Positions 23,001 through 35,689 of a DNA stretch of 64,000 nucleotides are shown in pieces (positions within the stretch are counted from its first letter, which is position 1; each line of letters starts with the position of its first letter). The DNA lies in NCBI GenBank assembly GCA_025201765.1, contig MU623481.1, positions 1 to 64,000 on the forward strand, read 5' to 3'. Origin of the DNA: Daldinia sp. FL1419 (taxonomy: Eukaryota; Ascomycota; Sordariomycetes; Xylariales; Hypoxylaceae). The notes below the pieces were generated by a model, which was not told the DNA's origin, made no database searches, and saw only the letters and a program-made list of their open reading frames with translations. A program made the position numbers and the translations under genes.

Positions 23001-24258
23001 CCGCAAACGTGTCCCTCGTTAGCCGACCTTCCGAATTGATGTCTGCAAGATCCCATATCTGGGCTAATGCATCCTCAGGCAAGCTTGATTGACTTAGGAA
23101 CGGGACGGCTTCTTCTCCAGTGATAAATCCCTTGTTTGTCTTATCCAAATCAGCGTAGAGTTGATCGAATCTTGCCTTGTCAGCAGGCGTGATTACCCAG
23201 TCGCTTCCCGTTGTTTGGGGGACTACACCCGTAAGTTGGGGACCTAGCGGCGGCCTTCCTAGGGGGCTTGTTGTCCGCAGTTGTGCCTGTCCACTTAGTT
23301 GTCGTGGTATGGCGGGCACAGGCGGAACTGCAGCTGTAGGGCTCCGTCCTGACATCGAACCGCGCCTTGTAGCTGCCTCATAGAGCGCAGCAGGTAGAAT
23401 ATTCGGAAGACCCCTCAAGGCACCAGACTTCATGGAAGTGAGAAGATGCATCGCAATTACGAATTCTGTTTGCACAAGTGCACCCCTCTGCTCAGTGTCG
23501 GCAAGCTGCCAAATACGCCCCAGAACTTCGTTGGGCAGCCCAGACTTCTCGAATATGTTCTTGGCTTGATCGCCTGGTAGTATGCCTCCATTTTGCAGAT
23601 TCTGTCTCTCGAATAATCCAGCATATTGGGAAACCTTCTCGGGTGTTAGAGGTGGTATCCGTAAAGGGCCGCTTCCGGTCCCCTGTGCTTGAATGGGCGC
23701 CTGAACCGGGGGGGCACTAGGAGCAATGACAATCCCGTCAAACCGCGGTAAGGGGCCCGGCTGAACCGCAAGTTCAGGGGTTGGTTCGCGTCCAGCTTGA
23801 GCATGACCGATGAGTCGCAAGACAAGTCCGAAGCCAGCAGGTGTTAAGAAGCCACGGTTCTCTTTGTCGGCTATTTGCCAGATCTACCAGTATTGATAGC
23901 ATGTTAGTGTACCCTTATATCGAGTAAAATCATCCTAAGTTTAGATGGGCAACGAAACTTACCTCGCCCAAAACGCGCGAGTCCAATCTCGTCTTTTCGA
24001 AAAACTTTACGGCTACTTCACCAGTCACAACACCGACATTATCGGTATCCGCTTGTCGGAAGAGTTGGCCGTATACTCGCTTCTCTTCGGGAGTCAGGTT
24101 AAGCGCGGGCGCGGCTGTTAGTGCGATGTATGTCAGTCAATACTGTTCATAATGGGTATGTACACGAAAAGGGTTCTCGACGATGGATGAATGCACGATG
24201 GCAAGTACACGAAGAGTCCCCGTGGCTTACCGGCATCAACGCTAGATTCGGCAGACAT
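20093..24258 (-). CDS. ede1: EDE1-like EH-domain endocytic scaffold with C-terminal UBA domain
   Basis: Minus-strand exons: 24258-24231, 24114-23963, 23883-20924, 20859-20184 and 20122-20093, about 1.26-1.28 thousand residues. Three EH domains (about 12-100, 138-225, 292-380) carry IWQIAD, IWQLAD and IWDLAD signatures and bind NPF motifs on cargo adaptors. A coiled coil (about 530-700) follows, then Ser/Pro/Asp-rich disorder with acidic patches and a UBA domain (GMGYSRTDAVNALEKYDYNL) ending NHLANQS. Ede1/Eps15 proteins start clathrin-coated pit assembly. The large exon holds an in-frame TAG (minus codon 21597-21595). Either a 54-nt, phase-0 intron (21648-21595; GTGAGT donor, TAGCAG tandem acceptor) removes it, or the protein ends early and loses the UBA. 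Confidence 0.9.
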
Positions 24259-25717
24259 TGTAGCGCAGCCGAGCTCACCAAGGCCTCGATTTAATATAGA
24301 GCTCGGCGTTTGAGGAGGTATGAATAACGTTTCGGGCGCACACGAAAAATCAATTAACGATGTGCCAAAGCTGGTACGAAGTTGTTTCGAAATAACAAGA
24401 GAAGCATTCAATATACAGCTTCAGCGATAAAAAAGACGATGGGAAAGGGTTTGGCCGTGTGTAGCGAAAAAAAAAAAGGAAGGGTAAGGTAAGTGGTGAG
24501 TGGGAAATGTTTTGAAGTTTCCGTCTCCAACTTAGGTACGCTTTTTCGTTAGGAGGCTGGAGGCTGGAGTCTGGAGTCTACCATTCTGTACAGGGTAACC
24601 TTGACTGCCCCTACTGCCCCTACCTCAGGACTACGTAGGCGGGGCCACTTTTAGCTTAGCTCTCCTCAAAGCTCCGGGGTCCCGGGTACACATAATAGGT
24701 ACATGTACATATGTATATCTCTCGCATTACATTGCAGAGCATTGAAGTACATAGGTACCTACCTATCATACCAAACTTTTGTATGAAGTACTTCCTAGTT
24801 AACCCTTCCCAACCTACCTTGTTCAGTGTAAAGTTCAATGTTATTTTAAAATAACGTAATGTTTCCAAAACTATGGGCATGATGTTCCATAAGATCCATG
24901 CAGGTAATTAATTATATTCCAGAAGAAATGAAGGGAAGATGAAAAAGACCCTTTCTCAATCTGTTTCCCCCTTCAACTGCCGGTACATCTAAAGGTAGGT
25001 AGCCATTCATCATCCTGTAACCAGACCGAAAAAACGTATAAGCGAACGGTTTTCAATGACTCAGTCCAGTTTAATACATACTCTCTTCCTGTCACGAGTC
25101 CTGGGGGATCCAAATATGGATCCCTTCGTTTTTAGGGGACAGTTAGACATGCATGCCGCTGCGAGCTGCAATCGAAAGACGCCATAATTGGTCAACTGGG
25201 GGTTCAACCGCGGATAGCGTGAGAGGTCGTCCACGAGTAGAGTGGCATTGTTAATTGTCTATCCTTCAACTTATTGGTCTATCAGTCTGTCACACTGCAT
25301 ACCTAGGTACACATTACCAAGCAGCATATCAAGGCAACACGAAAACGGCGCTGCAGACTTGCAGTAGACTTGATAAAAATTAATCACGTCTTTTCCCTAT
25401 TTTTGGTGTCAAAGGGCACTTGGGGGAATACCCGAGTGAACTTTTGCTATTAAAAGTTGTAGGACGGATGTACAAAGTGTATACTAATCTTGCTACCAGG
25501 CTCAGTCACAATCGAATTAAAAGCCTCCCTGCTACCTCTCCACTAACTACGCCTACGGACAGGACCACGTTTCTCCACCACACAAGTATAACTGGCACTC
25601 TTTACAGGCTCTCAGTATAATAGGGCACAATTGTGGCAGGCCTCAGTCAGATACAACAGAGGAAGTGGAATGTTGGATACCCTTTGGCCGTGACACGTAG
25701 CGTGAGTAACATTAAGC
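24259..25717. other. Intergenic, 1.5 kb
   Basis: Holds the EDE1 promoter and the alpha-tubulin 3' region. Direct short repeats of GGAGGCTGGA/GTCTGGA type at about 24551-24580 and copies of the AGGTACCTA palindrome at 24749-24768 and 25299-25312. No gene seen. Confidence 0.45.
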
Positions 25718-27512
25718 TTAGTACTCAGCCTCAGCATCTCCTTCAGCATCTAGGGAATCAGTGGCGACTTCCTCGTAGTCGCGCTCTAGCGCAGCCAAAT
25801 CCTCGCGGGCCTCGGAAAACTCGCCTTCCTCCATACCTTCACCAACATACCAGTGGACGAAAGCGCGCTTCGAGTACATGAGATCGAACTTGGTAGATAG
25901 GGCTGACCAAGCCTCGGCAATAGCTGTAGTATTCGAAAGCATGCAGACGGCACGGTTAACCTTGGCCAAGTCACCGTCAGGGACGAATTGAGGAGGTTGG
26001 AAGCAGATACCAAGCTTGAATCCGGTTGGGCACCAGTCAACGAATTGAATGGTGCGCTTGGTCTTAAGTGTAGCCACAGCGGCGTGGGCATCCTTGGGGA
26101 CGACGTCTCCTCGGTAAAGCAGACAGGTAGCCATGTATTTGCCGTGGCGGGGATCACACTTGACCATCTGGTTGTAGGGCTCAAAGCATGACATAGTCAT
26201 CTCCTGAACGGAGTTGGCCTCATGAGCAGCCTTAGCGGCCGAGATGACTGGCGCATAAGCAACCAGAGGGAAGTGAATACGGGGGTACGGCACCAGGTTG
26301 GTCTGGAACTCGTTAAGATCGACGTTGAGAGAGCCATCGAATCGGAGAGAAGCAGTGATAGAAGACACAACTAAACAGCATTAGCTATAAGCAGTTCAAT
26401 ATCATATAGATCATTCCATACCTTGAGCCATCAATCGGTTAAGGTTCTCGAAGTTAGGGCGCTCCAAACCGAGGTTTCGGCGGCAGATATCGTAGATAGC
26501 CTCGTTGTCGACCATGAAGGAGCAGTCGGAGTGCTCGAGAGTAGTGTGTGTGGTAAGAATAGAGTTGTAAGGCTCGACGACCGAAGTAGCAGTTTGGGGA
26601 GCAGGGTAGACACAGAACTCCAGCTTGCTCTTCTTGCCGTAGTCCACGGACAGACGCTCCATCAACAAGGCACCGAAACCAGAGCCAGTGCCACCACCAA
26701 AGGAGTGGAAGACCAAGAAACCTTGGAGACCAGCGCAGCTGTCGGCAACACGTCGCACTCTGTCCAAAACCTGGTCAATGAGCTCCTTGCCCACGGTGTA
26801 GTGACCACGAGCATAGTTGTTGGACGCATCCTCCTTGCCGGTAATCATCTGCTCGGGATGGAAAAGACTACGGTAGGTACCGGTTCGGACCTCATCGACG
26901 ACGTTGGGCTCAAGATCGCAGTAAATAGTGCGAGGGACATACTTGCCCTGACCTAAAAGATCCGGAAAATTAGAAAGATATTATATTATATACGGGGCAA
27001 ATCGAGCATACCGGTCTCGGAGAAGAAGGTGCTGAATCCCTGGTCAGGGTCTGCCTTCTTGCGCTCTTCGGTCAGGTATCCATCAGGCTACACGATGAAT
27101 GTCAGTTACGTCCCTATTCTATGAGGGTTCTAATCAACATACCTGAATACCGTGCTCGAGGCAGTAAAGCTAAAAGCAGGTTAGATTATCTTCATTTCGA
27201 GTTCGTCTCGCGACAAGGATTTTCGGAATCCGGATTGCGTATATATATATATATATATGCGCCATCGAGGTCCCGCGCGGAAAATGGACTTACCTCCCAG
27301 CAAGCGTTGGCGATCTGGCAACCAGCCTGGCCGACTATAAACAAAAAAAAAAGTAATCAGTACAAGCGCGTTACCATAGTGTAGAGGATTTAAAAATGAA
27401 AAAGGGTGTTCGCAGCGAGGAATACGGATCATGCGGTGAAGGAAAACGCGTGCCATCGAGGGGAAATGGGAAAACAGGAAAACATACCATTGATGCTAAT
27501 GATCTCACGCAT
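25718..27512 (-). CDS. tub1: Alpha-tubulin
   Basis: Six minus-strand exons: 27512-27488, 27334-27294, 27169-27143, 27087-27012, 26952-26422 and 26370-25718. These give 450 residues, exactly the family length. It starts MREIISIN, carries the GTP-binding FHSFGGGTGSGFG, and ends EAEY, the C-terminal tyrosine subject to detyrosination in many eukaryotes. It forms alpha/beta heterodimers that build microtubules. The first four exons are tiny (25, 41, 27 and 76 nt), typical of fungal tubulins. Intron 2 contains a (TA)n run at about 27240-27258. It is divergent from the gene at 28215, with a 0.7-kb shared promoter region. Confidence 0.98.
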
Positions 27513-28214
27513 CTTGAAGGCAGATACAATGAAAAATCTGTAATGGAGGGAAAACGAGAGAACAAAAATCGGGAGCGAGCAAATTTGAAAAAAGGCAGCC
27601 CCTTTGCAGGATATGTGAGTAGTTGAGATGTAGGAGTTTGAGATCGAGTCAAAAGGAGGTTCTGTTGATACTTTGGACGGGTCGTTTTTTACCCAAGTAA
27701 CTAAAAGTTGAAGTGGGGGGCGGATTAAAAATTCACCCCTGATTGGAGCGGTTTAGTAGTGTTCCAATATTCCAATTGTTGACATGGCCAGTGGCTGCAT
27801 GGCCATCCACGGTCTAGCTTTTTTTTTTCTTTTGCTTATGAGGTTGCCTAGGCTTGTCCGGATTGGATTCGGGGGGTTCGGGAAGGAACACAGACCACTT
27901 TGGTACCAAGGAGGAGACAGGGGTTCCAGCTATCACACCTATTAAACAGTTACACGGACCAGTTCGCAGATGACAAACTGAACAAACTAGGCTTAGCGGC
28001 AATAACGCAGTTGGCAATTGCCCAATACCAACATCCAAAATCTGATCTTCATTAATTAATCATTAATAATTAAAATTTCATTTTATACGAAATACATGCC
28101 AAAGGTACAATTTGAACTACCTAAACTCGACTCACAAGAAACTTGCAACCTGCAACGCGCAACCACGAATTTTATACGTAATAAAAGTCAAGGTAATCAT
28201 AATAGTTGGCCATA
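27513..28214. other. Shared divergent promoter region
   Basis: Upstream of alpha-tubulin (minus) and the gene at 28215 (plus). A pyrimidine tract lies near 27822-27834. No gene supported. Confidence 0.4.
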
Positions 28215-28997
28215 ATGTTAATGATTCGTTTTACCTTTCTATATTCTTTGACTGCGGTGGTATATGCCAATACCGAAAAATCAATCTTCTTAGGACCACC
28301 TCCAGCTAGTATACCCCTTTCTCATCCAACCCTGGACAACTTGCACGTTGATATCCTCACACCTACCAATGGGGCAATACGGACCCATGTCGAGGCCCAA
28401 TTTCCCAATATCTCGTCGCCTCACGGCAAAGCTACTTGGCTCGTTCTAGATGACCTGACTGAAGGTCAACGCTACGAGGTGAGAGTATGCTGGGCTGCAA
28501 CCGTAAGTAAAGACGCTACTACGTTATGATCCAGTATTTTCGAGCTAGGAGAGCTCATCAGTTCCTAGCAACCCACCGACTTTAAGATCAATATTCATGA
28601 GCTACAAACTCTTCTCGAGGTTCCAGAACTACTATCCGGCCTCTCAGAGTACTCACAGTCCCGCCGGTCTCCCGCCGGTGATCCTAGATTGAGATCTAGA
28701 CCCACTACAGTCACCCAAACGCTAAGATCTGGGAGAGAGGCATCGGTACTCTTCCTCCAAATTCTAGCTGCAGCAGACTACTACACAATGGACAAGTCGC
28801 TAATGAGAAATGTCCCGCCGGTTTATGTGGACATTATTCTTGATCCCTTTGTTTTCGGCGTACTTCCTCAGTCACTACTGCCAACTGTAGGCTATATAGC
28901 TGTGGTAGCTGTTGCATCGTGGTTTATCGCGCAGTATATCTCCATACGGATTCGCAACCTAGCAGCAGAAACAATGCCCGAGAAGAAAATTCAGTGA
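28215..28997 (+). CDS. Predicted secretory-pathway single-pass membrane protein, unknown
   Basis: Two exons, 28215-28502 and 28569-28997 (66-nt intron, GTAAGT to CTAG), give 238 residues. The N-terminus MLMIRFTFLYSLTAVVYA is a signal peptide. The luminal part has LTPTNGAIRTHVEAQFPN and a beta-rich GQRYEVRVCWAATQPTDF segment, suggestive of an Ig/fibronectin-like fold. A hydrophobic segment near the C-terminus (LLPTVGYIAVVAVASWFIA) is followed by a short basic tail, giving a type I topology probably in the ER. The junction WAAT/QPTDF reads cleanly across the intron. I do not recognise the family with certainty. Confidence 0.78.
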
Positions 28998-29322
28998 AGT
29001 GGGAAGAGGCTTCAATCATAGCCTCCTGTATTTGCCTTCTAGATCCAAACGAGAGCATCACCTAGTCCTAATCATCATAGCTCGTAATACGTGCTTACGA
29101 AAGCGCCAAAATAAAGTTCTCAACGAGCATGATCGCAACATCGTCTTCACTTTATCCATAAATCATTTTATGCTATGAACCACCACGGACTAATGACAAA
29201 GTGGGATTCCTCTTAGCGTAGTGAATACGGGTGGAAATATTCCATCAAGGGTTAAATAAACTCTCTGGTCTATTATCTGCCTGAAAGTTCGCCAATGCGA
29301 ATGGTAGCCTAGAACTTTCCTG
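28998..29322. other. Convergent 3' spacer
   Basis: Between the stop at 28997 (plus) and the stop of the WW-domain gene (minus). No gene seen. Confidence 0.4.
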
Positions 29323-30805
29323 CTACCAGTTACCGGGATATCCGGATTGACCATGGGGGTGCGTCGCCGAAGGAACCGGTGGCCCAGCATTCGTATACGA
29401 GGGTTGTCCCGGGTATCCATGAGGACCCGACGATGGAGGCGACGCGTTATACGGCCGGTTACCGTATGTAGAAGGAGGCGGGGGGTATTGCTGATGGCTA
29501 CTGTATTGGGGTTGATTCGGGGGTGGCGACGTGTATTGTGGTTGTTGTGCTAGTCGTTGCGTTAATTATGCCAATAGTGAATTACGGGAAAGACCTACTC
29601 ACAATAGGCATTTGCTTGGGGAGTCGGACTATGTCCGTAGCTGGAATGTCCCGAGGGCGGGCCACCGCCATAGGGTGGGTTTTGATGCTGTGGACCAGGT
29701 GGTGGACTATGGTACGATGGATTTTGATGCCCCCCTGTCTGGCTAGGAGGTGGGGGATATGATGTTGCGGTATGCTGGCCCGGTGGTGGTGGATATTGTG
29801 GCGTCCCGTGTTGACCGGAAGGGGGATTGTATGATGGAGAGCTCTGATGATGAGGAGGGGCGCTATATGCCGGTGTTGATGCGTTCGGGGGTTGGTAGGA
29901 CGTCGGGGGAGCCTGGCCACTATATCCGCCTGCGTGGCCTGAGTTAGAATAACCATAATTCTGACCCTGTGTAACACGTCAGTTCAGCCTAGTATTGCCT
30001 CGGTATTGCAAGTAAAATGTAACATACTGGTTGGTGTGCTCCCCCAAACATACTTGCAACGCCTCCCATTACGGAACCAGCAAGACCTGAATGACCTCCT
30101 GAGTGGCCTCCCGAGTGTTGTGGTTGGTGTGACTGGTTTCCATGGTAATTCTGTGGCTGCTGAGGCTTGCTGCCCGAGGAAAATAAATTCGACGCAAGTT
30201 GGCCAACAAGCTGACTGGGAACACCTCCACTATGCCCACCAGACGAGCTCCCGTTGCTATTACCATGGCTCCCACCGAGGCCGCCAATCAATTGACCAGC
30301 AAGACTTCCAAGGCCACTCGATCCATGACTACTACCGCTACCGCCCTGGGGCTTCCCATGACCCCCCGAGAACTGACTGAGCAACGTGTTGGCAGCAAAA
30401 CTCTGCCATGAAACGCCGCGTTAGCAATTTTATTCTGGAATGTAAATCGGCCAAGGCATGTACACTCACACCAAATCCCCTCTCGCCAGATGGTCCATCG
30501 AGTCCTCGACTGCCCTCGGCCGGCAATACAGGTTCCATGCGACCATCTGGATGTTTGACAGTTTGTGTTCCATCCGGGTGTGTAATAAGTTCTTGTTGGC
30601 CAGGTATTCCGTACGGGTGCTCGTTAGTCTGGGCTGGCGTGTTTCCCGGCGCAGCTTGGGTTGGGGTTTCCCATTGGGAGACACCAGTAGATAGTTGAAC
30701 GTAGTAATATTTTTTGCTTGCACCGTCCCATTGCGCTATCCATCCAGGTGGAAGTTGCGGTGGTTCGAACGTAGGGCCTTCGTTGGGAGAGGCGGGGCCA
30801 GCCAT
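29323..30805 (-). CDS. WW-domain protein with long disordered Gly/Ser/His and Pro/Tyr/Gln tail
   Basis: Four minus-strand exons: 30805-30470, 30402-30028, 29966-29603 and 29549-29323, giving 433 residues. A WW domain lies at residues 18-48 (LPPGW at its start, KYYYVQ, then QWETP) and binds Pro-rich PPxY-type ligands. A Gly/Ser/His-rich stretch (SQFSGGHG, SMFGGAHQ) follows. The last 200 residues are Pro/Tyr/Gln/Ser-rich (YPPPPGQH, YPGQPSY) with prion-like composition. All introns have clear donors (GTGAGT, GTATGT, GTGAGT). Likely a cytosolic adaptor, possibly phase-separating; partners are unknown. Confidence 0.87.
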
Positions 30806-31463
30806 GGCGACTGAAGAAGGAGGAGGGGTCTTATGTTGTCCCTCTCTTTTTGTCTAGTTATCTAAAGAGGTAAAGTTACGTAGGTAGATAGGTACCTAGA
30901 CAGGTAGACAGGTAGACAAGGTGAGGAAAAAACAACCGACTCGATTACGAAGCTAGTTAGCGGAAGTTCGAGAAACAAACTTTTGTAGTCGAGATATAAC
31001 TGGAAGACTGGAAGACTTTAAAAAGGGAAGAGAGTTAACAGATAATGAATAATAATAATAAAAAGACGGAGCATTGATGGGTGGTGTGACTTACCTTGTC
31101 GTAGTGGAATTTATTGGAAAATGTGAAAGAGAGGGCTGTCGAAGGTCGCAGATGAATGAATGAATGAATTAAAAGGAGACTAATAATCCGCTACATATGT
31201 AATTAGGACCCTGCAAAAGGTCTGCAAAGCCCACACGCACCTTAATACGTAGTCGACAGTCAGCTCGAAATTAGTGTAAGGAATGCCGTGGCCCGTCGCA
31301 GGTTTCTACTTCTTGTTTTTAGGTACCTTCTTCTGCCTGTTTCACCAGGTAACTACGCCGCGCTAAGAGAGCGTTGTACAAAGCATACAGCGTCCAGCGC
31401 CTAAGTAAGAAATGTACCTAGGAACCTAACCCATAGTGCATTTTTGGAGGGGCGGCGACTCAT

Positions 31464-31499
31464 ACCTTTTGCACCTTCTGCACCTTCTGCACCTTCTGC
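31464..31499. repeat. 9-bp tandem repeat (ACCTTCTGC x4)
   Basis: Four units ACCTTTTGC, ACCTTCTGC, ACCTTCTGC, ACCTTCTGC in perfect register. Confidence 0.9.
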
Positions 31500-31628
31500 G
31501 CTACCCTGGTAAGACCCTGTTAAAGGTTTGGCTGTTTGGATTAGTTGGAATGACGATTGCGCCGTGAAATATTCAGCCACAGATACCTCAAGTGGCGGTT
31601 AAGAAAGTGGTACCTCACAGGAGAGCTA

Positions 31629-31680
31629 CCCTCTGCATGCGCCCTCTGCATGCGCCCTTTGCATGCGCCCTTTGCATGCG
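31629..31680. repeat. 13-bp tandem repeat (CCCTCTGCATGCG x4)
   Basis: Four exact-length units. Units 1-2 have CTCTG and units 3-4 have CTTTG. Each holds the palindrome GCATGC, so the array is a run of evenly spaced dyads. Confidence 0.95.
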
Positions 31681-32232
31681 CCATCAGGTATCAGTCCGAA
31701 TCTAGATAGGTACCTAGGCTGCCCGCTACATAGGTATCGTAGGCATTGTACCCAGCACCGCCTTATCCCAACGAAACGTTGTTCGCGCCTCCTTGTTGGT
31801 TACCTCCTCACACCTTACCTATCTTATGACGAAGTCATACCTTCTTTCTCAAGCGCATGCCATGGGTAACCTAGGGCCGCCTAATACCGCCTAATACTAG
31901 CGAGACAGAAGGCGGATGCGAGTCTTATTAGATGGATCACCCTTAACAATACTTGAGCTTTAACTACAATAGTTTGAAATTGCCCAACCTTTTGCATCAA
32001 CGAAGCAATAGCGACAGATTTTAATAATCTCACGTTTCCTACATAAGCCAAGTAAGACAAAAGAAAAAACTCCCCGAAGCTATGAAATATAAAATCATCA
32101 CTCTTCGCGTGGATAAGTTGCGGGACAGTGAACAAAGAAGAATAACTAGGCGAAGTTCAAAACCAAACCGAGGCAACATTAACAACACCTTTGCTCCCCT
32201 TTATACAAATATCAGTTGGCTCGAATTCATCG

Positions 32233-33719
32233 ATGGATCCTCCAACCTCATCATTCAATACCGCAGACGAATGCGTTGATCGTCTAGAACGTCTCGCGAA
32301 GTTACGCCTATTCATCTCCGGTGGTTTACTCACTAGAGATGAGCAGCGCTACATAAAGGTTCTTCTTTCAGATGTTAAGGCGGATATTATCGATGAGCTT
32401 CCAATCGAAATAGTGAGGCTAATTGTCCAACTACTAGACTTGCCTGACTTTGTTTCTTGCCTCGCCGTATCCAGAAGGTGGCGCGAGAAACTTTTATCTC
32501 TGCCCGTGATAGGCCTTGTTGCAGAAGAGCTGTGTCCTTCCTTGGCACACTCAAGGGATCAAGTAACTGCGGATAGCTACCTCAATGCTCTCCACAGAAT
32601 AGGACGATTGCGCTGGAAGTCGTGCTATTCTGTTCTAGTAAAGGATTTCTCCTGGAAATATGAATCATATTTCAAATTGGACCCTACACATCACAGCAAT
32701 CACAACGAGCCGTCTACCGTCTACGCGCAATTCAGTCACGACGACAACCCCGAGCCAGATTACAATGCTTATCGAACTGCCCTTTATTGCCATGGTAAGA
32801 TAGCATGGATTGCTAAATCGCGTATCGTCGTGGTCGATGATCTATGGACGCGGACGCGGAAGATCTTTACTATACCAACAGGTGCTCTTATTGGCCCAAC
32901 ACTCGAGCTTTTAGCACTAGGGGATAGGCTGGTAGTTGGTGCTGTGAATCGTACTCTGTAAGAGCAACTAAAAACAAGTGCCCTCACTTACATAGTCTAA
33001 CTTGATCAAATAGAGTCGCATGGGATCATACTACGAATAAGTTCCTAGAAAAGAAACTACCTAGTACTATTAGGTATGCCGGAACACAGGGTACGAGAGT
33101 TGCTATGCTACTCTTCGACGGGAATGCTTTTATATGGGAATTTGGCAGCAAAGTCTGTATGTTTGCAACAGCCCCTCTAAAACAGTACCACGGACTTAGT
33201 GAAGGATCATTGAGATCGTGGGCATCGAACCTACGTATTTTCTTCCACCCTACATGTAGCAGAACCATCTTTCTAGCATCTGGTTATACTACCACTTCAG
33301 ACTCGGGGCTTAAGGATGCCACAGCGATTCTTAAGCGAGTAGTCTACGAACTCAAAGACGCAACCCATACCAAGACGTTTGAAATAGAAATTCCCGCCAA
33401 AGTCTGTAACCCGGAAGATATTGCTGACGCCAAGGTCGATATACAAAAAGTTCTACCTTACCGCCGCGATATTATTGGATTTTGTGAACGGTACTACCGT
33501 CCCCGATCGTTTGTGATGCCCTATCCATACGAGCCATTCGTTGAATTCGACATCTACAAGCGACAATTTACAGCAAGAATTGATAGATTGGACAATGGAG
33601 AATTTGGCTGGCGCGGTCCCTTGGAAGATGCAGACTTAGACTTTGAAATTGGATTCCATAGCAACGGTTTTGCGGTTACAAGTTATCGACCAGACTTTGA
33701 ATTTAAAATCGGCGAATGA
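32233..33719 (+). CDS. F-box-like protein
   Basis: Exons 32233-32957 and 33014-33719 (56-nt intron, GTAAGA to AATAG) give 476 residues. The start at 32233 is the ATG nearest the conserved part. Residues about 53-95 (IDELPIEIVRLIVQLLDLPDF followed by CLAVSRRWRE) match an F-box, which links substrates to SCF ubiquitin ligases through Skp1. The rest looks beta-rich, with repeated VVVDDLWTRT-like strands, like the propeller-type tails of many fungal F-box proteins. The substrate is unknown. Confidence 0.83.
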
Positions 33720-35689
33720 TTCCTGGACGGAGGATATGAAACACGGGACCCCGGTAAGAAAGTCTATAAGATGCTCTAGGTAGTTCCTTAAGAAAGTAAC
33801 TTATATTGAAGGTAGGATGATTAGCACACCACCTCGAAAAGTTAAGATTTGTTTAAGTGAAAACACTAGGTTAGATATTGGTAAGGGCTCGGCGGCATAC
33901 GAATATTCGGCGGTATTACGTCTCTGTGGGTCGTCACTTGGATCCTAGTCGGCGATACGGGACGGCCCGTACTACTCCCATTGCGGTATGAAGACTTTGT
34001 CCCCAGTAGGTCGAGCACCTTGAGTATATCGAAACGGGACAAAGTGGTTGCTTAGATGATTGTATTATGAAATACTGCCAGAAGTACGGCTTAAATTATG
34101 CTCTAAGAGTATTTCAGAAAAGATGGTATGTAAAAAAGTTGCGGTTTGGATCCTACAAAATCCATTTATCGAAATCTTTCTACGCCCCCGGTAAATATCC
34201 CCCAGCTAAGTGAACAGTCGAATAACTAGATCTCCTTTTTTATATGCTAAGGAAGACGCTTGGCGGCTTTGCTAAAAATATGGATACGGCAATACAGATC
34301 AATGTGGACATGGGGGAGGCTAACATCCAGTTTAGGAAAGTCGCAAATCGCCGTCCGTTTAAAGATTGACCTCCAACTGGAGCCAGGCCAGGAATGGACT
34401 GTGACCCTGCGGGATTGTCGTTGTGACAGATCCGGTTTAAGTGACCGTTGTCGTCGTTATTCATACATTGGTTTAGTTAATACCAATACGGCGACTATGT
34501 GAAAATCTACTATTTCCAGACCTCCTATTTCGAATAGGAACTACCTAACCGTTAACCTAGTCCATTATAGGTTACAGTAACAACACGGACTCAATACGGT
34601 AATGCACACGAGATAGTATCTTCAACGTCTTCCCTTGTTACCCCGCAAAAGCAAGCCCAACATTTTGCTAGTACTAGAGTTGATTTCGGCCCTATGTACA
34701 ATCCCATCGTCTAGTCCCACCCCCACAACTCACCTTCGGCGGGGTTAGTCTGCCTGCGCTGCCTGCGCCGTCTGCGCCGTCTGGGGTAGTGTGATGTCGT
34801 CATTGGGTCAGCTTTGGATGGCCGTTTGATCAACTCTTCACCTACCCCGACGAGCCAGCCACATGGATATTTCAAGCGCTTCGGGTAAGGTAGCTGGCTA
34901 CCTGCCAATTCGAACAATTCGAACCGCTGAAGGATTCAGCCAACCACAGTATACATACTCTGGTCTAATAGACTACACGCGTACAATACGCTGTCAGCGG
35001 GAACCTCTCTTATTGGCTCCTTAGACACCGCCCACCACTTACCAAGCTATTCACAGCTAATCAGGCGCTCCAATCTAGCAGTAATCGCGCCGATATATTG
35101 CATAGAATCTGTGCCTCGGCTGTGCTAGCAGCAGGAACAGGAAATCACGGTGTAGATTTCACATGAAATCGGGGTTCCTCGCCCAAAGAGTATCAAGACA
35201 TGGCATTCCAGTTCTAGATTATGCATGGCCAAGCCTCTATTGGACGGGCTCCGGCCTAAGGCGGTATGCCTACCCCGTGGGGAGGGGACGAGTTAAGAGA
35301 TTCTTGTCTAGATTTCCTTTCCGGAAGCCGGGTCTTCAGGAGAATACTCTGGGGCACCTACGAAATCGGGCAAGGATGCGTAAATACAAACTAGTCACTT
35401 GGTCCGATGCACATCAAAATCTCTTCGTCTCTGGAGGTCAGCTGAATCAGAGACAATAAACAGAGGGCTAAGATTGCGAGTGCTCTAATTTACCCCATCC
35501 CTTGATAGTAGATCCTATCCACCACCCTGGTAAGTAAGTCAATATAAAATTGACATGCCTCGCAGGAGGTCACGGTGATACTATTCCCAAGCAAGAGCCT
35601 TCTTCCCAGTTCCCAATCTTAATCAGAGGAGATAATTGTCCCCTTGGCTCCCTCTCCCCTTCGATCCGACGCGCTAAGATTCAGACATC
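33720..35689. other. Intergenic, 2 kb
   Basis: No supported gene. A GC-rich 9-bp repeat cluster of CTGCCTGCG / CCGTCTGCG units lies at about 34750-34785. Frames at 34240-34500 and 35163-35459 lack domain or splice support. Confidence 0.4.

Larger units (their letters stand above)
30806..32232. other. Intergenic, 1.4 kb, with short tandem repeats
   Basis: Divergent promoter region for the WW-domain gene and the F-box gene. Contains AGGTACCTA motifs at 30881-30910, 31411-31421 and 31701-31720, two short tandem arrays annotated separately, and no supported gene. Confidence 0.5.

Noticed and set aside
35163..35459. 98-codon plus-strand frame before the esterase
   Set aside because: No domain or signal, atypical composition and no neighbouring exon.
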